Position numbers and translations under genes: made by a program
Source of the DNA: CAZKHG01 sp964552655
GTDB lineage: Bacteria > Bacteroidota > Bacteroidia > Bacteroidales > Tenuifilaceae
Length of the DNA: 64,000 nt
Direction of reading: 5' to 3'
Assembly (NCBI GenBank): GCA_964552655.1
Contig: CAZKHG010000008.1
Location: forward strand, 1 to 64,000
Notes under the pieces: generated by a model
What the model was told of the DNA's origin: nothing
Databases searched by the model: none
Seen by the model: only the letters and a program-made list of their open reading frames with translations
Shown: piece by piece, positions 17,135-26,204 of the stretch
How the letters are laid out: each line of letters opens with the position of its first letter
How positions within the stretch are numbered: the stretch's first letter is position 1

Positions 17135-18508
17135 ATGATCAGGTTAGGAATACTTATCTTAAATTTTTTTGGGTTGTTATCCATCAACTTTCTATTTACC
17201 GAGGATGTTTCGTTGAATATGAATGTTCCTTCTTCAGTTAATGCCGGGATGGAGTTCAATGTTGAGGTTACTGTGAAAAAAGGATCTGTTGAGAGTTTTG
17301 CCCGGTACCAACAAGATCTGCCTTTGGGGTTAACAGCACAGGTAATAGACCCAGCTCAGGCTGATTTTTCATTTGAAAACCAAAAGGTGAAATTTATCTG
17401 GTTGCGGTTACCCTCCGATAAGGAGCTGAAAATATCATACCGGGTTAAGGTTGATGAACGCCTGAAAGGCCAATTCGATATAAAAGGGTTATTTTCATAT
17501 ATTGAGGGAAACGAAAGAAAAACAGTTAATGCTAGTTCTAATGTCATTTCCATACAACCCTCCAACCGGATTGACCCAAACCTGATAGTTGACATCAAGG
17601 AATTCCAGCAGATGATACCGGCACAGCAACCAGTTTCCCTGCTGGCCAGCAATGTAAGATGTATTCGTCAGCAACCAGTTCCTTCAGGCGATGGTAATAA
17701 TTTACTGGTAAATGTATTGGTAAGTAAGGGAAGTACGGAAAAATTTGCCAAGATCGAGGAGGAAATACCGCAAGGTTATATTGCAGAAGCGGTACAGACA
17801 AAGGATGCCATTTTCACCTTTAAGGACAACAAGGTAAAATTGCTTTGGATGAACCTTCCCCCTGAACAACGCTTTGTTGTTACTTATAAGTTGATTCCAC
17901 AAGCAGGCGCTGGTGAACTTAAACTTAAAGGGACATTCTCATTTATTCTTAATGGCGCAACACAGGTTATTGATATTGTTCAACGCGATGCCGATTTAAC
18001 AAATCCTAACCCCAAATACCTTGATGGAATTATAGCCACCGTGCCGGTTCCTACACTTAGCAGAATTGAAGGAGGTAAGGCTACTTCCAGCTCATCCTTC
18101 ACTGAACCAGGCGCAGATGGAGGTAAAGACATGGAAGTTAAATACCAGAAAATTGAAGAAAAACCCAGAGCAGCCGTTGCAAAACCAATTGATATGATGT
18201 CATTCATGTTGGAACCGGAAAAAGGGGTTTATTTCAGGGTTCAGGTTGCAGCAGGCCATAGACCGGTTGATATCAAAAGGTATTTTAAAAAATACAGGAT
18301 CCCGGGTGAAATAAGAACAGAGGAGCATGATGGTTGGTACAAGTATTCCATTGGTTCATTCCCTGAATATAAGGAGGCAAGAGATTACAGGGTAAAACTT
18401 TGGAACACCACTCCTGTTAAGGATGCATTTGTATCTGCCTATAATAATGGGAAACGGATTACTGTTCAGGAAGCTTTAATGATTACAAACCAAAAATGGT
18501 ACAGGTAG
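17135..18508 (+). CDS. SPOR-type envelope protein with duplicated beta domain
   Basis: This 457-residue protein has an N-terminal hydrophobic signal, then two copies of a beta-rich domain of about 115 residues (roughly 25-140 and 185-285). Both copies show V-x-V-x-KGSxExFA, a P-x-G turn, F-x-F...KVKxxW and a final KG-x-FSFI strand, like OmcB/DUF11-type repeats. The C-terminus (about 360-440) has YFRVQVAAGHRPVDIKRYFK and WYKYSIGSFPEYKEARDYR, which is the SPOR-like pattern used for binding denuded peptidoglycan. It is 21 bases upstream of a calcium-repeat outer-membrane protein. The function is unknown to me; a cell-wall-linked scaffold is an inference. Confidence 0.68.
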   Translation: MIRLGILILNFFGLLSINFLFTEDVSLNMNVPSSVNAGMEFNVEVTVKKGSVESFARYQQDLPLGLTAQVIDPAQADFSFENQKVKFIWLRLPSDKELKISYRVKVDERLKGQFDIKGLFSYIEGNERKTVNASSNVISIQPSNRIDPNLIVDIKEFQQMIPAQQPVSLLASNVRCIRQQPVPSGDGNNLLVNVLVSKGSTEKFAKIEEEIPQGYIAEAVQTKDAIFTFKDNKVKLLWMNLPPEQRFVVTYKLIPQAGAGELKLKGTFSFILNGATQVIDIVQRDADLTNPNPKYLDGIIATVPVPTLSRIEGGKATSSSSFTEPGADGGKDMEVKYQKIEEKPRAAVAKPIDMMSFMLEPEKGVYFRVQVAAGHRPVDIKRYFKKYRIPGEIRTEEHDGWYKYSIGSFPEYKEARDYRVKLWNTTPVKDAFVSAYNNGKRITVQEALMITNQKWYR

Positions 18509-18529
18509 CAACTGATTATTAGCGAGTTT

Positions 18530-19978
18530 ATGTTCAATAAGCAGAATAGCATAAAGTTATTTATTACATTTTTGTTCCTTTTACTGACCGCTGTTTCATA
18601 CGCTCAGGAAGAGGAACAATTTTACTTGAACAAGCTCGATACAGTTGTAGAAGTTTTAAACCCGGTTTATAAACCGGTTATTTCATTTGGAGCAGGGGTG
18701 CTTAATTTTATGGGCGATATTAAAAACCCCGGTTCAAACCCAATGGCAGGAAAATTTGGTTACAAGATCAACGTTTCAACCCTATTTGGGGCTAAAAACT
18801 ACTATAAGATGAATATCTTTTTTATTCTTGGAAACCTGAATGGCCAAAACTTTGATATTTCCAGGAAAATGCAGGCTGGTACACCCATTTACGACCCCAT
18901 TAGCGGCGATCAGATTTTTCCAAATTCATCTTTCAATACAGATTTTGTCCAGGCCGGGTTAAACGCTGAGTATGGCTTTGGGCATATGCTGGGCAACGAG
19001 AAAAAATTTAAGCCTTTCATTTCCATCGGTGCTTCTTACCTGAGGTTTAACCCTAAGGGGAATTTATTGATAGGACCTAATAATTACTACCATTTTTGGG
19101 CTGATGGTACAATAAGAACCCTTCCAGAGACAGATCCCAATGCCTTTAATGCTCGTATTATACCACTCGATAACTCTTACGAAACCGATTTGCCCAATAA
19201 AAACCTGTTTGGTATTGGTACCTATTCGCAAACTACACTTGCAGTCCCAATAGAAATTGGTTTTGACTTTTACCTTTCTTACCGGGTGAATTTACGGGTT
19301 GCCTATGCGCTAAACTACACTTTTTCTGATCAGCTCGACAACTACAATAATGCCGTGGCAAAGCTCTATACTGCCCCCAAAAATGGCTTTAACGACATGT
19401 TTTCATTCACCTACTTTACATTAAATTTTGATCTATTCTCCGATCCCAAGATGATGAAAATTGAAAGGGTTTTTGCCAATGCCGATTTCGACTATGATGT
19501 AATGATGGCCGATCAGGATAATGACATGGTGTTTGACAGGTGGGACAAATGCCCTGATACTCCTTTGGGTGTTCAGGTTGATACATCTTCTACAAGCCCA
19601 ACCTATGGATGTCCGCTGGATTCAGATAATGATGGGGTTTACGATTATGCCGATGAGGAGCCTGATACGCCAGCCGGTACAACCGTAGATGATAAAGGCG
19701 TTCAAATTGGACCGGAAAAACTTGCCGAAATGTTCAACCAGAACAACGCCGTTCAACGGAAGATGATTCGGGTAATACCAGTTGCACCAATTTGGACCAG
19801 GAATATATCCTTTACACCCGGAGTAATTCCCGATAAATTTAAAAAGGTTGATTTTGATGGTGATGGCTATATCTCATTCACTGAATTGCTTAGTACCATA
19901 AATGATTATTTTGATGAGAAAACCAACTTTAAACCAGACGATATCTACGAGTTGAATGACTTTTTCTTCTCCCAGTAG
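18530..19978 (+). CDS. Outer-membrane protein with thrombospondin type 3-like calcium repeats
   Basis: This 482-residue protein has a signal peptide (ends SYAQ), a beta-barrel-like region up to about residue 310, then Asp-rich calcium-binding repeats (DQDNDMVFDRWDKCPDTPLG, LDSDNDGVYDYADEEPDTPAG) with paired Cys, and near the C-terminus an EF-hand-like loop DFDGDGYISFTELL. In many Bacteroidota such repeats separate a barrel from an OmpA domain, but no OmpA domain is present here. It is likely co-transcribed with the SPOR-type gene and is followed by a terminator. Confidence 0.72.
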   Translation: MFNKQNSIKLFITFLFLLLTAVSYAQEEEQFYLNKLDTVVEVLNPVYKPVISFGAGVLNFMGDIKNPGSNPMAGKFGYKINVSTLFGAKNYYKMNIFFILGNLNGQNFDISRKMQAGTPIYDPISGDQIFPNSSFNTDFVQAGLNAEYGFGHMLGNEKKFKPFISIGASYLRFNPKGNLLIGPNNYYHFWADGTIRTLPETDPNAFNARIIPLDNSYETDLPNKNLFGIGTYSQTTLAVPIEIGFDFYLSYRVNLRVAYALNYTFSDQLDNYNNAVAKLYTAPKNGFNDMFSFTYFTLNFDLFSDPKMMKIERVFANADFDYDVMMADQDNDMVFDRWDKCPDTPLGVQVDTSSTSPTYGCPLDSDNDGVYDYADEEPDTPAGTTVDDKGVQIGPEKLAEMFNQNNAVQRKMIRVIPVAPIWTRNISFTPGVIPDKFKKVDFDGDGYISFTELLSTINDYFDEKTNFKPDDIYELNDFFFSQ

Positions 19979-20017
19979 GTATCAATATTTACCCTAAAAC
20001 TCTAGTTGTTTTCCCGT

Positions 20018-20043
20018 AAACCCCGCGAAATTCAGCGGGGTTT
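20018..20043 (+). terminator. Rho-independent terminator
   Basis: AAACCCCGC at 20018-20026 pairs perfectly with GCGGGGTTT at 20035-20043 across an 8-base loop. It separates the core block from the propeller island. Confidence 0.85.
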
Positions 20044-20087
20044 GCTATGTCATTTGATTAATTACCAGATTTAACATTAATTTGGTT

Positions 20088-20095
20088 TATATTTG
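20088..20095 (+). promoter_or_regulatory. Candidate -7 box for the propeller island
   Basis: The octamer TATATTTG is a full match to TAnnTTTG and lies 56 bases before the first propeller gene, directly behind the upstream terminator. A clear -33 box at 19-21 bases is not seen. Confidence 0.4.
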
Positions 20096-20151
20096 AAATC
20101 AACCTTAAACCACAAGAATATTTATTCATCAAACTAATAAATAATTCCGTT

Positions 20152-21366
20152 ATGAAAAGGTTTATTCTAGCTGGACTGATATTATCAGTTTTCCTTAATG
20201 GAAAATCTCAGGAAATTGTACAATGGAGGGGGCAAAACAGGGATGGAATATATAACGAATATGGTTTGCTCAAAATGTGGCCCGACAAAGGGCCAACACT
20301 TCTCTGGCATTTTAATGAGCTTGGCGATGGCCACTCAACCGTCACAGTAACCAACGATCGGATATTTACATCCGGGATGGCTGGTGATAAAGGCTATGTT
20401 TTTGCCCTAGATCATACTGGAAAATTAGTTTGGAAAACTGAATATGGGACAGAATGGACCGAAAACTGGAATGGTTTACATTCAACGCCATTGCTTTATA
20501 AAGGAAAACTTTACACCCTGAGTGCTCTGGGGAAACTTGTTTGCCTTGATTCAAAAACCGGAAAAATCCTTTGGAATGTTGACCTTTTCAAGGATTATGA
20601 TGGCAGGAACATTCAGTGGGGAATTACAGAAAACCTGTTAATAGACGACAACAAGTTGTATTGCACTGCTGGGGGGAAAAAGGCAAATATTGTTGCATTA
20701 GATCCTAATACCGGTAAATTAATATGGGAAAGCCCAGGATTTGGGGAGCTAAGCGCATATTGCTCACCACTTATTATCAATCTTCCAAAAAGAAAAATTC
20801 TGGTTACCCATACCGCCAGCTCCATCATTGGCGTTGACGTATCAAACGGTAAACCGCTTTGGAACTTTGAGCATATCAACAAGTACGCTGTGCATCCCAA
20901 TACACCCCTCTACCTTAACGGAAACCTTTTATGTTTTAGTGGATATGGAAAAGGAGCTGTAATGCTTAAACTTTCTGAGGATGGGAGCAGTGTTACAGAA
21001 CAATGGAGAAATACTAGTTTAGATAATCAGATGGGAGGGCTAATCCTTTTAAATGGGAAGATTTACGGTTCGGGACATGCATCCCGCACATGGCTTTGCG
21101 TTGATTGGAAAACTGGCGAAACCCTCTTTTCGGAAAAAATATCAGGGAACGGGAATATTATTTATGCCGATGGAATGCTATATTGTTATGGCGATAATGG
21201 CGAAGTATCATTAGTTCAACCTCTTGATACCGGGTTTAAAAAAATCAGCTCCTTCAAGGTGCCATTTGGCGCAAATCAGCATTGGGCGCATCTGGTTATC
21301 AAAGATAAAAAGCTATATGTTCGTCATGGTACATCCCTCATGGTTTATTCAATTGCTGCAATCTAA
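20152..21366 (+). CDS. Exported PQQ-type beta-propeller protein, copy 1
   Basis: This 404-residue protein has a signal peptide (MKRFILAGLILSVFLNGKSQ) and a beta-propeller built from repeats with the PQQ/BamB-like pattern, such as VFALDHTGKLVWKTEYG, VCLDSKTGKILWNVDLF and VALDPNTGKLIWESPGF. The N-terminus VQWRGQNRDGIYNEYGLLKMWP and the following GPTLLW are shared with the next two genes. The family, common in Planctomycetota and Verrucomicrobiota, is usually labelled PQQ-binding-like; there is no proof of a cofactor. It is 12 bases upstream of copy 2. Confidence 0.82.
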   Translation: MKRFILAGLILSVFLNGKSQEIVQWRGQNRDGIYNEYGLLKMWPDKGPTLLWHFNELGDGHSTVTVTNDRIFTSGMAGDKGYVFALDHTGKLVWKTEYGTEWTENWNGLHSTPLLYKGKLYTLSALGKLVCLDSKTGKILWNVDLFKDYDGRNIQWGITENLLIDDNKLYCTAGGKKANIVALDPNTGKLIWESPGFGELSAYCSPLIINLPKRKILVTHTASSIIGVDVSNGKPLWNFEHINKYAVHPNTPLYLNGNLLCFSGYGKGAVMLKLSEDGSSVTEQWRNTSLDNQMGGLILLNGKIYGSGHASRTWLCVDWKTGETLFSEKISGNGNIIYADGMLYCYGDNGEVSLVQPLDTGFKKISSFKVPFGANQHWAHLVIKDKKLYVRHGTSLMVYSIAAI

Positions 21367-21378
21367 AATTTCAATGGA

Positions 21379-22623
21379 ATGATCAAAAGGTTAATTTTCC
21401 TGATTTTGGTAATTTCAACCAGGGTAACATATAACTCCACTGCTCAGGTTCTGTCCGAATGGCGTGGACTGGGGCGGAGTGGCCTATATAACGAAACAAA
21501 TCTGTTGAAAATATGGCCTGCAGTGGGTCCACGTATGATCTGGCATACAGAAAATCTTCCAAAAGGCAACTCGTCGGTGGCTGTTGCCCATGGCATGATA
21601 TTTACCACTGGTTATAAGGATGATAAGGATGTATTAGTTGCCATGGATAACAATGGTAAAATACTCTGGCAAATCCCTTATGGCAGAGCTTGGACAGATT
21701 CCTACTCCGAAAGCCGTTGCACTCCGACAATTGATGGTGATTTTGCCTATTTGTCAAGTGGCTTTGGCGATATTGCTTGTATAAATATTATTAAAGCTGA
21801 GATTGTATGGAGCAGAAAGGCAAGCGAAGAGTATCAGGGAACCTATGGCAGATGGGGCCTTGCCGAATCGTTGCTTGTTCAGGGCGAAAAAGTGTTTTTT
21901 ACCCCTGGTGGCGACAACACAACAATGATTGCACTGGATAAGCTGACAGGTAAAACAGTTTGGAAAACTGAAAGCCTGAAAGATGCACCTTCATATACAT
22001 CCCCTTTACTCATTGAGGTAAAGGGCAGGAAAATAGTTGTAAATGTAACCACAAAATATATTTTTGGTGTTCTGGTTGAAAATGGCAAAATCCTTTGGAA
22101 GTTCGACTTTGGATCACTTGCCGAAAGAAACAATAATCACACAAACACGCCGCTATATTCCGATGGGTTTTTATATGTTACCAGCGGGTACAACCATAAA
22201 AGTGTAATGTTGAAATTAGCCGATGATGCTTCATCAGTATCTTTGGTTTGGGTTGATGAAATACTTGATGTTCATCATGGGGGTGTCGTTAAGGTGGGCG
22301 ATCATATCTATGGCTCCAACTGGAAACATAATACCATGGGCAGTTGGGTTTGCCTGGATTGGAAAACTGGTAAAGTGATGTACGAAAAGGAATGGAAAAA
22401 TAAGGGCTCCATTATCTCCGCTGACGGAATGCTTTATTGCTACGAAGAAAAAACAGGCTATATCGCTCTGGTAAAGCCCAACCCTTCCGATTTTACCGTT
22501 GTGAGTTCATTCCCAATCCCTTACGGATCAGGGCCACACTGGTCACACCCGGTGATTAAGGATGGAATAATGTACGTAAGACATGGTGATGCTTTGATGG
22601 CTTATGATATCAAGGGAAATTGA
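21379..22623 (+). CDS. Exported PQQ-type beta-propeller protein, copy 2
   Basis: This 414-residue paralogue has a signal peptide (ending STAQ) followed by LSEWRGLGRSGLYNETNLLK and propeller blades such as VAMDNNGKILWQIPYG and IALDKLTGKTVWKTESL. Its second half is very close to copy 3: both carry LDVHHGGVV, IYGSNW and a final YVRHGDALMAYDIK-like strand. A conserved GGDNTT loop is present. It probably acts in the periplasm or at the surface. No catalytic residue set of quinoprotein dehydrogenases is evident to me. Confidence 0.82.
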   Translation: MIKRLIFLILVISTRVTYNSTAQVLSEWRGLGRSGLYNETNLLKIWPAVGPRMIWHTENLPKGNSSVAVAHGMIFTTGYKDDKDVLVAMDNNGKILWQIPYGRAWTDSYSESRCTPTIDGDFAYLSSGFGDIACINIIKAEIVWSRKASEEYQGTYGRWGLAESLLVQGEKVFFTPGGDNTTMIALDKLTGKTVWKTESLKDAPSYTSPLLIEVKGRKIVVNVTTKYIFGVLVENGKILWKFDFGSLAERNNNHTNTPLYSDGFLYVTSGYNHKSVMLKLADDASSVSLVWVDEILDVHHGGVVKVGDHIYGSNWKHNTMGSWVCLDWKTGKVMYEKEWKNKGSIISADGMLYCYEEKTGYIALVKPNPSDFTVVSSFPIPYGSGPHWSHPVIKDGIMYVRHGDALMAYDIKGN

Positions 22624-22773
22624 TTTAAAGACATGTATTTTATCTATTGAGTTTGAGTTGTTGATTCATTTCACCTTCTAATATTAGATTTTAATTCAAA
22701 TTTCGATTAATATTATCTATTCATAATTACCCATTAATAATCGTAAGTCGTTAATATCTAATTATATATAAAG

Positions 22774-24048
22774 ATGAAAAAAATCAACTTAAAAGTGAGT
22801 ACAGCAGTTATTTTGCTATTTATCAGCTTGTGGGCAAAATCTCAGGAATTATCTCAATGGAGGGGTGATGACAGGTCAGGCGTTTACAAGGAAAAGAATC
22901 TATTAACACAATGGCCAGAAAATGGGCCAAAAATGTTGTGGTTTGCCCAGGGAATGCCCAAGGGATTCTCTTCAGTTGCAGTTGCCAATGGCTTGGTCTA
23001 TTTCACAGGACTTCAGGATACTCTGGATGTTTTGGTTGCCATCGATTATAGTGGACAAAAGAAATGGCAAACTGTTATAGGTAAAAGTTGGGTGTTCTCT
23101 TTCCCCGATAGCCGTTGCACACCAACAGTTGAGGGCAATAAGATATATGTTACCAGTGGATTTGGAGATGTAGCCTGTATCGACGCCATAACTGGTAAAA
23201 CAATATGGAATATCCCGGCATTGGTAAAATTTCAAGGCAAATTTAGCACCTGGGGATGTTCTGAATCACCTTTAATTGTTGATGATAAGGTTATTTTTAC
23301 AGCAGGAGGGGATAACACAACAATCGTAGCATTAAACAAAAATAATGGTGAAACCATCTGGAAATCTAAGACCCTGAACGACACTGCAGTTTATGCTTCA
23401 CCTATATTAGCTGATTTCAATGGGGAAAAACTAATATTAAATGTATTAGCAAATAATTTAGTTGGGGTAAACCCTAATAATGGTGAGATCATGTGTAACT
23501 TTAACTATGGCGGATTATACAATAAAACGGCCAATAAAGATTGGGGCGGTGCATCTTATACCAACACAAACATTCCGGTAGTTCAGGGCAATGGCATTTA
23601 TGTCACTAGTGGGTATAACCACGTTGGCGCTAAGTTTAAGATTTCGGATGATCTAAGGAAATTGACACTCGATTGGGTTGATTCAACCCTTGATGTTCAT
23701 CATGGAGGTGTAGTGTTAATTGAGGGGTATATATATGGCTCAAACTGGTTGAACAATGCCAAAGGCAACTGGTGCTGCATCGACTGGAAAACGGGTAAAA
23801 CCATGTACGAAACTTTCTGGAAATCCAAAGGATCCATTATTGCCAATGATGGATTACTATACTGTTTTGAGGAGAAATCAGGCTGGATAGCACTGGTAAG
23901 AGCCACTCCGGAAAAATTTGATTTGGTCAGCTCTTTTAAGGTTCCTTACGGATCTGGCCCTTATTGGGCCCACCCCATGATTAAGGATGGAGTCCTCTAT
24001 GTCAGGCATGGCGATGCGATCATGGCTTTTGATATTAAAAAATATTGA
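22774..24048 (+). CDS. Exported PQQ-type beta-propeller protein, copy 3
   Basis: This 424-residue paralogue starts with a signal peptide ending at AKSQ and LSQWRGDDRSGVYKEKNLLT. Blades include VAIDYSGQKKWQTVIG, ACIDAITGKTIWNIPAL and VALNKNNGETIWKSKTL. It shares GGDNTT, LDVHHGGVV, IYGSNW and YVRHGDAIMAFDIK with copy 2, so the two arose by tandem duplication. It contains an extra Cys-Cys pair in GNWCCIDWKTGK. A 150-base AT-rich gap separates it from copy 2. Confidence 0.82.
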   Translation: MKKINLKVSTAVILLFISLWAKSQELSQWRGDDRSGVYKEKNLLTQWPENGPKMLWFAQGMPKGFSSVAVANGLVYFTGLQDTLDVLVAIDYSGQKKWQTVIGKSWVFSFPDSRCTPTVEGNKIYVTSGFGDVACIDAITGKTIWNIPALVKFQGKFSTWGCSESPLIVDDKVIFTAGGDNTTIVALNKNNGETIWKSKTLNDTAVYASPILADFNGEKLILNVLANNLVGVNPNNGEIMCNFNYGGLYNKTANKDWGGASYTNTNIPVVQGNGIYVTSGYNHVGAKFKISDDLRKLTLDWVDSTLDVHHGGVVLIEGYIYGSNWLNNAKGNWCCIDWKTGKTMYETFWKSKGSIIANDGLLYCFEEKSGWIALVRATPEKFDLVSSFKVPYGSGPYWAHPMIKDGVLYVRHGDAIMAFDIKKY

Positions 24049-24157
24049 TCTTGGATAATTAGATTTATGGAATTGTGGTTAACTTTTTAATCTTAATACT
24101 TATTTAGCCATTCATCACTTTTAATTTAGCATATCATTTAGAATTCAGTAAAAAAAT

Positions 24158-24667
24158 ATGGGAAATAGTAATATTATAAACAATAAACATACATGTAAAA
24201 AGGTAATCCCATTATGGCAGGTGCTTTTGGATAATGTCCCCACTCTCGCAATGTATCTTTTGGGAGCTGTTATTATGAGCTATTATTCCATTGCTTCAGC
24301 AATCATATATATTTCATACTCTATGCTCAGCATTTTCTGGTTCTGGGGGATGATATGTCCTTATTGTAATTATTTTAATACAAGAGGATGTCCTTGTGGG
24401 TATGGAAAGATTTCGTCAATAATTTTCAAAAAACGTGAGGCTGAAAATTTTACCAGAGTATTCAGACGGAATATCGTTGTTCTTTTCCCCAGCTGGTTTG
24501 TTCCACCCGTATTTGGAGTATTGATATTAATCAGCAGTTATTCCGTCTCACTAATGGCTTATTTAATTAGCTTTGTTGTTATTGGATTTGTAATTATCCC
24601 ATTGATTTCTAAATTGGTTGGGTGTAAGGATTGCGAAATTAAAGAGGATTGCCCCTGGATGAAATAG
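24158..24667 (+). CDS. Four-helix membrane protein with two Cys clusters
   Basis: This 169-residue protein has about four transmembrane segments (roughly 25-45, 48-65, 105-125, 130-150). Between helices 2 and 3 is a Cys-rich loop, CPYCNYFNTRGCPCGYG near residues 68-84, and the C-terminus has CKDCEIKEDCPWMK. These could bind a metal or Fe-S centre or take part in thiol chemistry. I do not recognise a named family. It is 16 bases upstream of a membrane-anchored propeller. The C-x2-C-x5-C element recurs in the small protein at 27234-27434. Confidence 0.72.
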   Translation: MGNSNIINNKHTCKKVIPLWQVLLDNVPTLAMYLLGAVIMSYYSIASAIIYISYSMLSIFWFWGMICPYCNYFNTRGCPCGYGKISSIIFKKREAENFTRVFRRNIVVLFPSWFVPPVFGVLILISSYSVSLMAYLISFVVIGFVIIPLISKLVGCKDCEIKEDCPWMK

Positions 24668-24683
24668 TCTATTCAACACAAGG

Positions 24684-26117
24684 ATGAAAAAAATCACTGC
24701 AGATAATATCATTATTATTGTATTTGCAACCTTTGCTGTTGTAATGTTTTTTCTGTGGTTTTTGTATAACCCGGTAAAGGATTTATCCGTTAACCTTCCG
24801 GGACAGGATAACAGGCCATCAAAAGAATCTGATACAAACGAGTTGGTTAAGATCGGTGCTGGGTTTGCAGAATTTTCATTGTTCAAATCAGGTTTACAAG
24901 GTAAATGGCCTCATTTCCGGGGTGCAGATTTTGATAATATCAACAAGGAGAATATTCGGTTGATAGATAGGTTTCCGCCATCGGGTGCTAAAATTCTTTG
25001 GAAAGTAAAATTGGGTGAAGGCCACGCCGCTCCTGCAATATTCAATGGCAGAGTTTACCTGTTAGATTATGATGAGGTGCGTAAAGCTGATGCTTTAAGG
25101 TGTTTCTCCCTTGAAACCGGTGAGGAGCTATGGAGCCGATGGTACAATGTTCATGTAAAACGTAACCACGGGATGTCAAGAACTATACCAGCTGTAAATG
25201 AAAATTACGTTGTAACCATTGGCCCGCGCTGCCATGTAATGTGCTCCGATTCTCAAACAGGACAATTCCTTTGGGGGATTGACCTGGTTAAGGAGTATAA
25301 AACCGAGGTGCCTTTCTGGTACACAGGACAATGCCCTTTTATCGAGAATAATATTGCTGTAATTGCACCAGGTGGAAGTTCACTGCTGGTTGGTATAGAA
25401 TGTTCAACAGGTAAGGTTGTTTGGCAGACCCCAAATCCCGATAAGTGGAAAATGTCGCATTCATCTGTAATGCCAATGGTTATAAGAGGTAAAAGGATGT
25501 ACGTTTATGCAGCAATTGGCGGGATAGTTGGCATATCAGCAGCAGGTAGCGACATCGGAAAAATTCTCTGGAAAACAACTGCTTTTGCACCTTCAGTGGT
25601 TGCTCCATCACCAGTTAATTCAGGAAATGGAAAAATATTTATCACTGCCGGTTATGGGGCTGGGGGAATGCTTTTTCAGGTGGTCGAAAACAATGGAAGC
25701 TATTCGGTTAAAGAACTTATGAAATATAAACCGGCTGCAGGAATGGCTTCTGAACAGCAAACACCGATTGTGATGAATGGTTTTATTTATGCTATACAAC
25801 CAAAAGATGCAGGTGCTTCCAGAAATCAATTTATATGTTGCAGGGTGGATGATGTAAAAAAAATCCTTTGGACAAGCGGCAAAACGGAAAGGTTCGGTAT
25901 GGGCCCCTATATTTTTGCCGATGGCAAATTTTATATTGTCAACGACGAAGGAACCTTAATTATTGCCAGGGTTAACTCTTCTGGTTTTGAGTTGCTGGAT
26001 AAAGCTAATGTAATTGAGGGAGTTGATTCCTGGGGTCCAATTGCAATTGCCGATGGCTATTTACTTATGAGAGATTCTAAGCAAATGGTATGTTTAGATG
26101 TCAGGAAAAATAATTAA
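24684..26117 (+). CDS. Membrane-anchored PQQ-type beta-propeller protein
   Basis: This 477-residue protein begins with one transmembrane anchor (IIIIVFATFAVVMFFLWFLY, about residues 9-28), then a linker and a propeller starting with WPHFRGADFDNINKENI. Blades include ALRCFSLETGEELWSRWYN, MCSDSQTGQFLWGIDLV and GIECSTGKVVWQTPNP. Several Cys residues lie in loops (GPRCHVMCSD, GQCPFIENN). The WPxFRG opening matches planctomycete-type PQQ propellers. The propeller should face the periplasm. Confidence 0.8.
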   Translation: MKKITADNIIIIVFATFAVVMFFLWFLYNPVKDLSVNLPGQDNRPSKESDTNELVKIGAGFAEFSLFKSGLQGKWPHFRGADFDNINKENIRLIDRFPPSGAKILWKVKLGEGHAAPAIFNGRVYLLDYDEVRKADALRCFSLETGEELWSRWYNVHVKRNHGMSRTIPAVNENYVVTIGPRCHVMCSDSQTGQFLWGIDLVKEYKTEVPFWYTGQCPFIENNIAVIAPGGSSLLVGIECSTGKVVWQTPNPDKWKMSHSSVMPMVIRGKRMYVYAAIGGIVGISAAGSDIGKILWKTTAFAPSVVAPSPVNSGNGKIFITAGYGAGGMLFQVVENNGSYSVKELMKYKPAAGMASEQQTPIVMNGFIYAIQPKDAGASRNQFICCRVDDVKKILWTSGKTERFGMGPYIFADGKFYIVNDEGTLIIARVNSSGFELLDKANVIEGVDSWGPIAIADGYLLMRDSKQMVCLDVRKNN

Positions 26118-26204
26118 GCCCTAACCTGACTATTTGTTGAAGGAGACTTAAAACTTATTAAAAGCTGCTACAGAACGCCAAAGCATTTTAAAAAATATAA
26201 AAAA

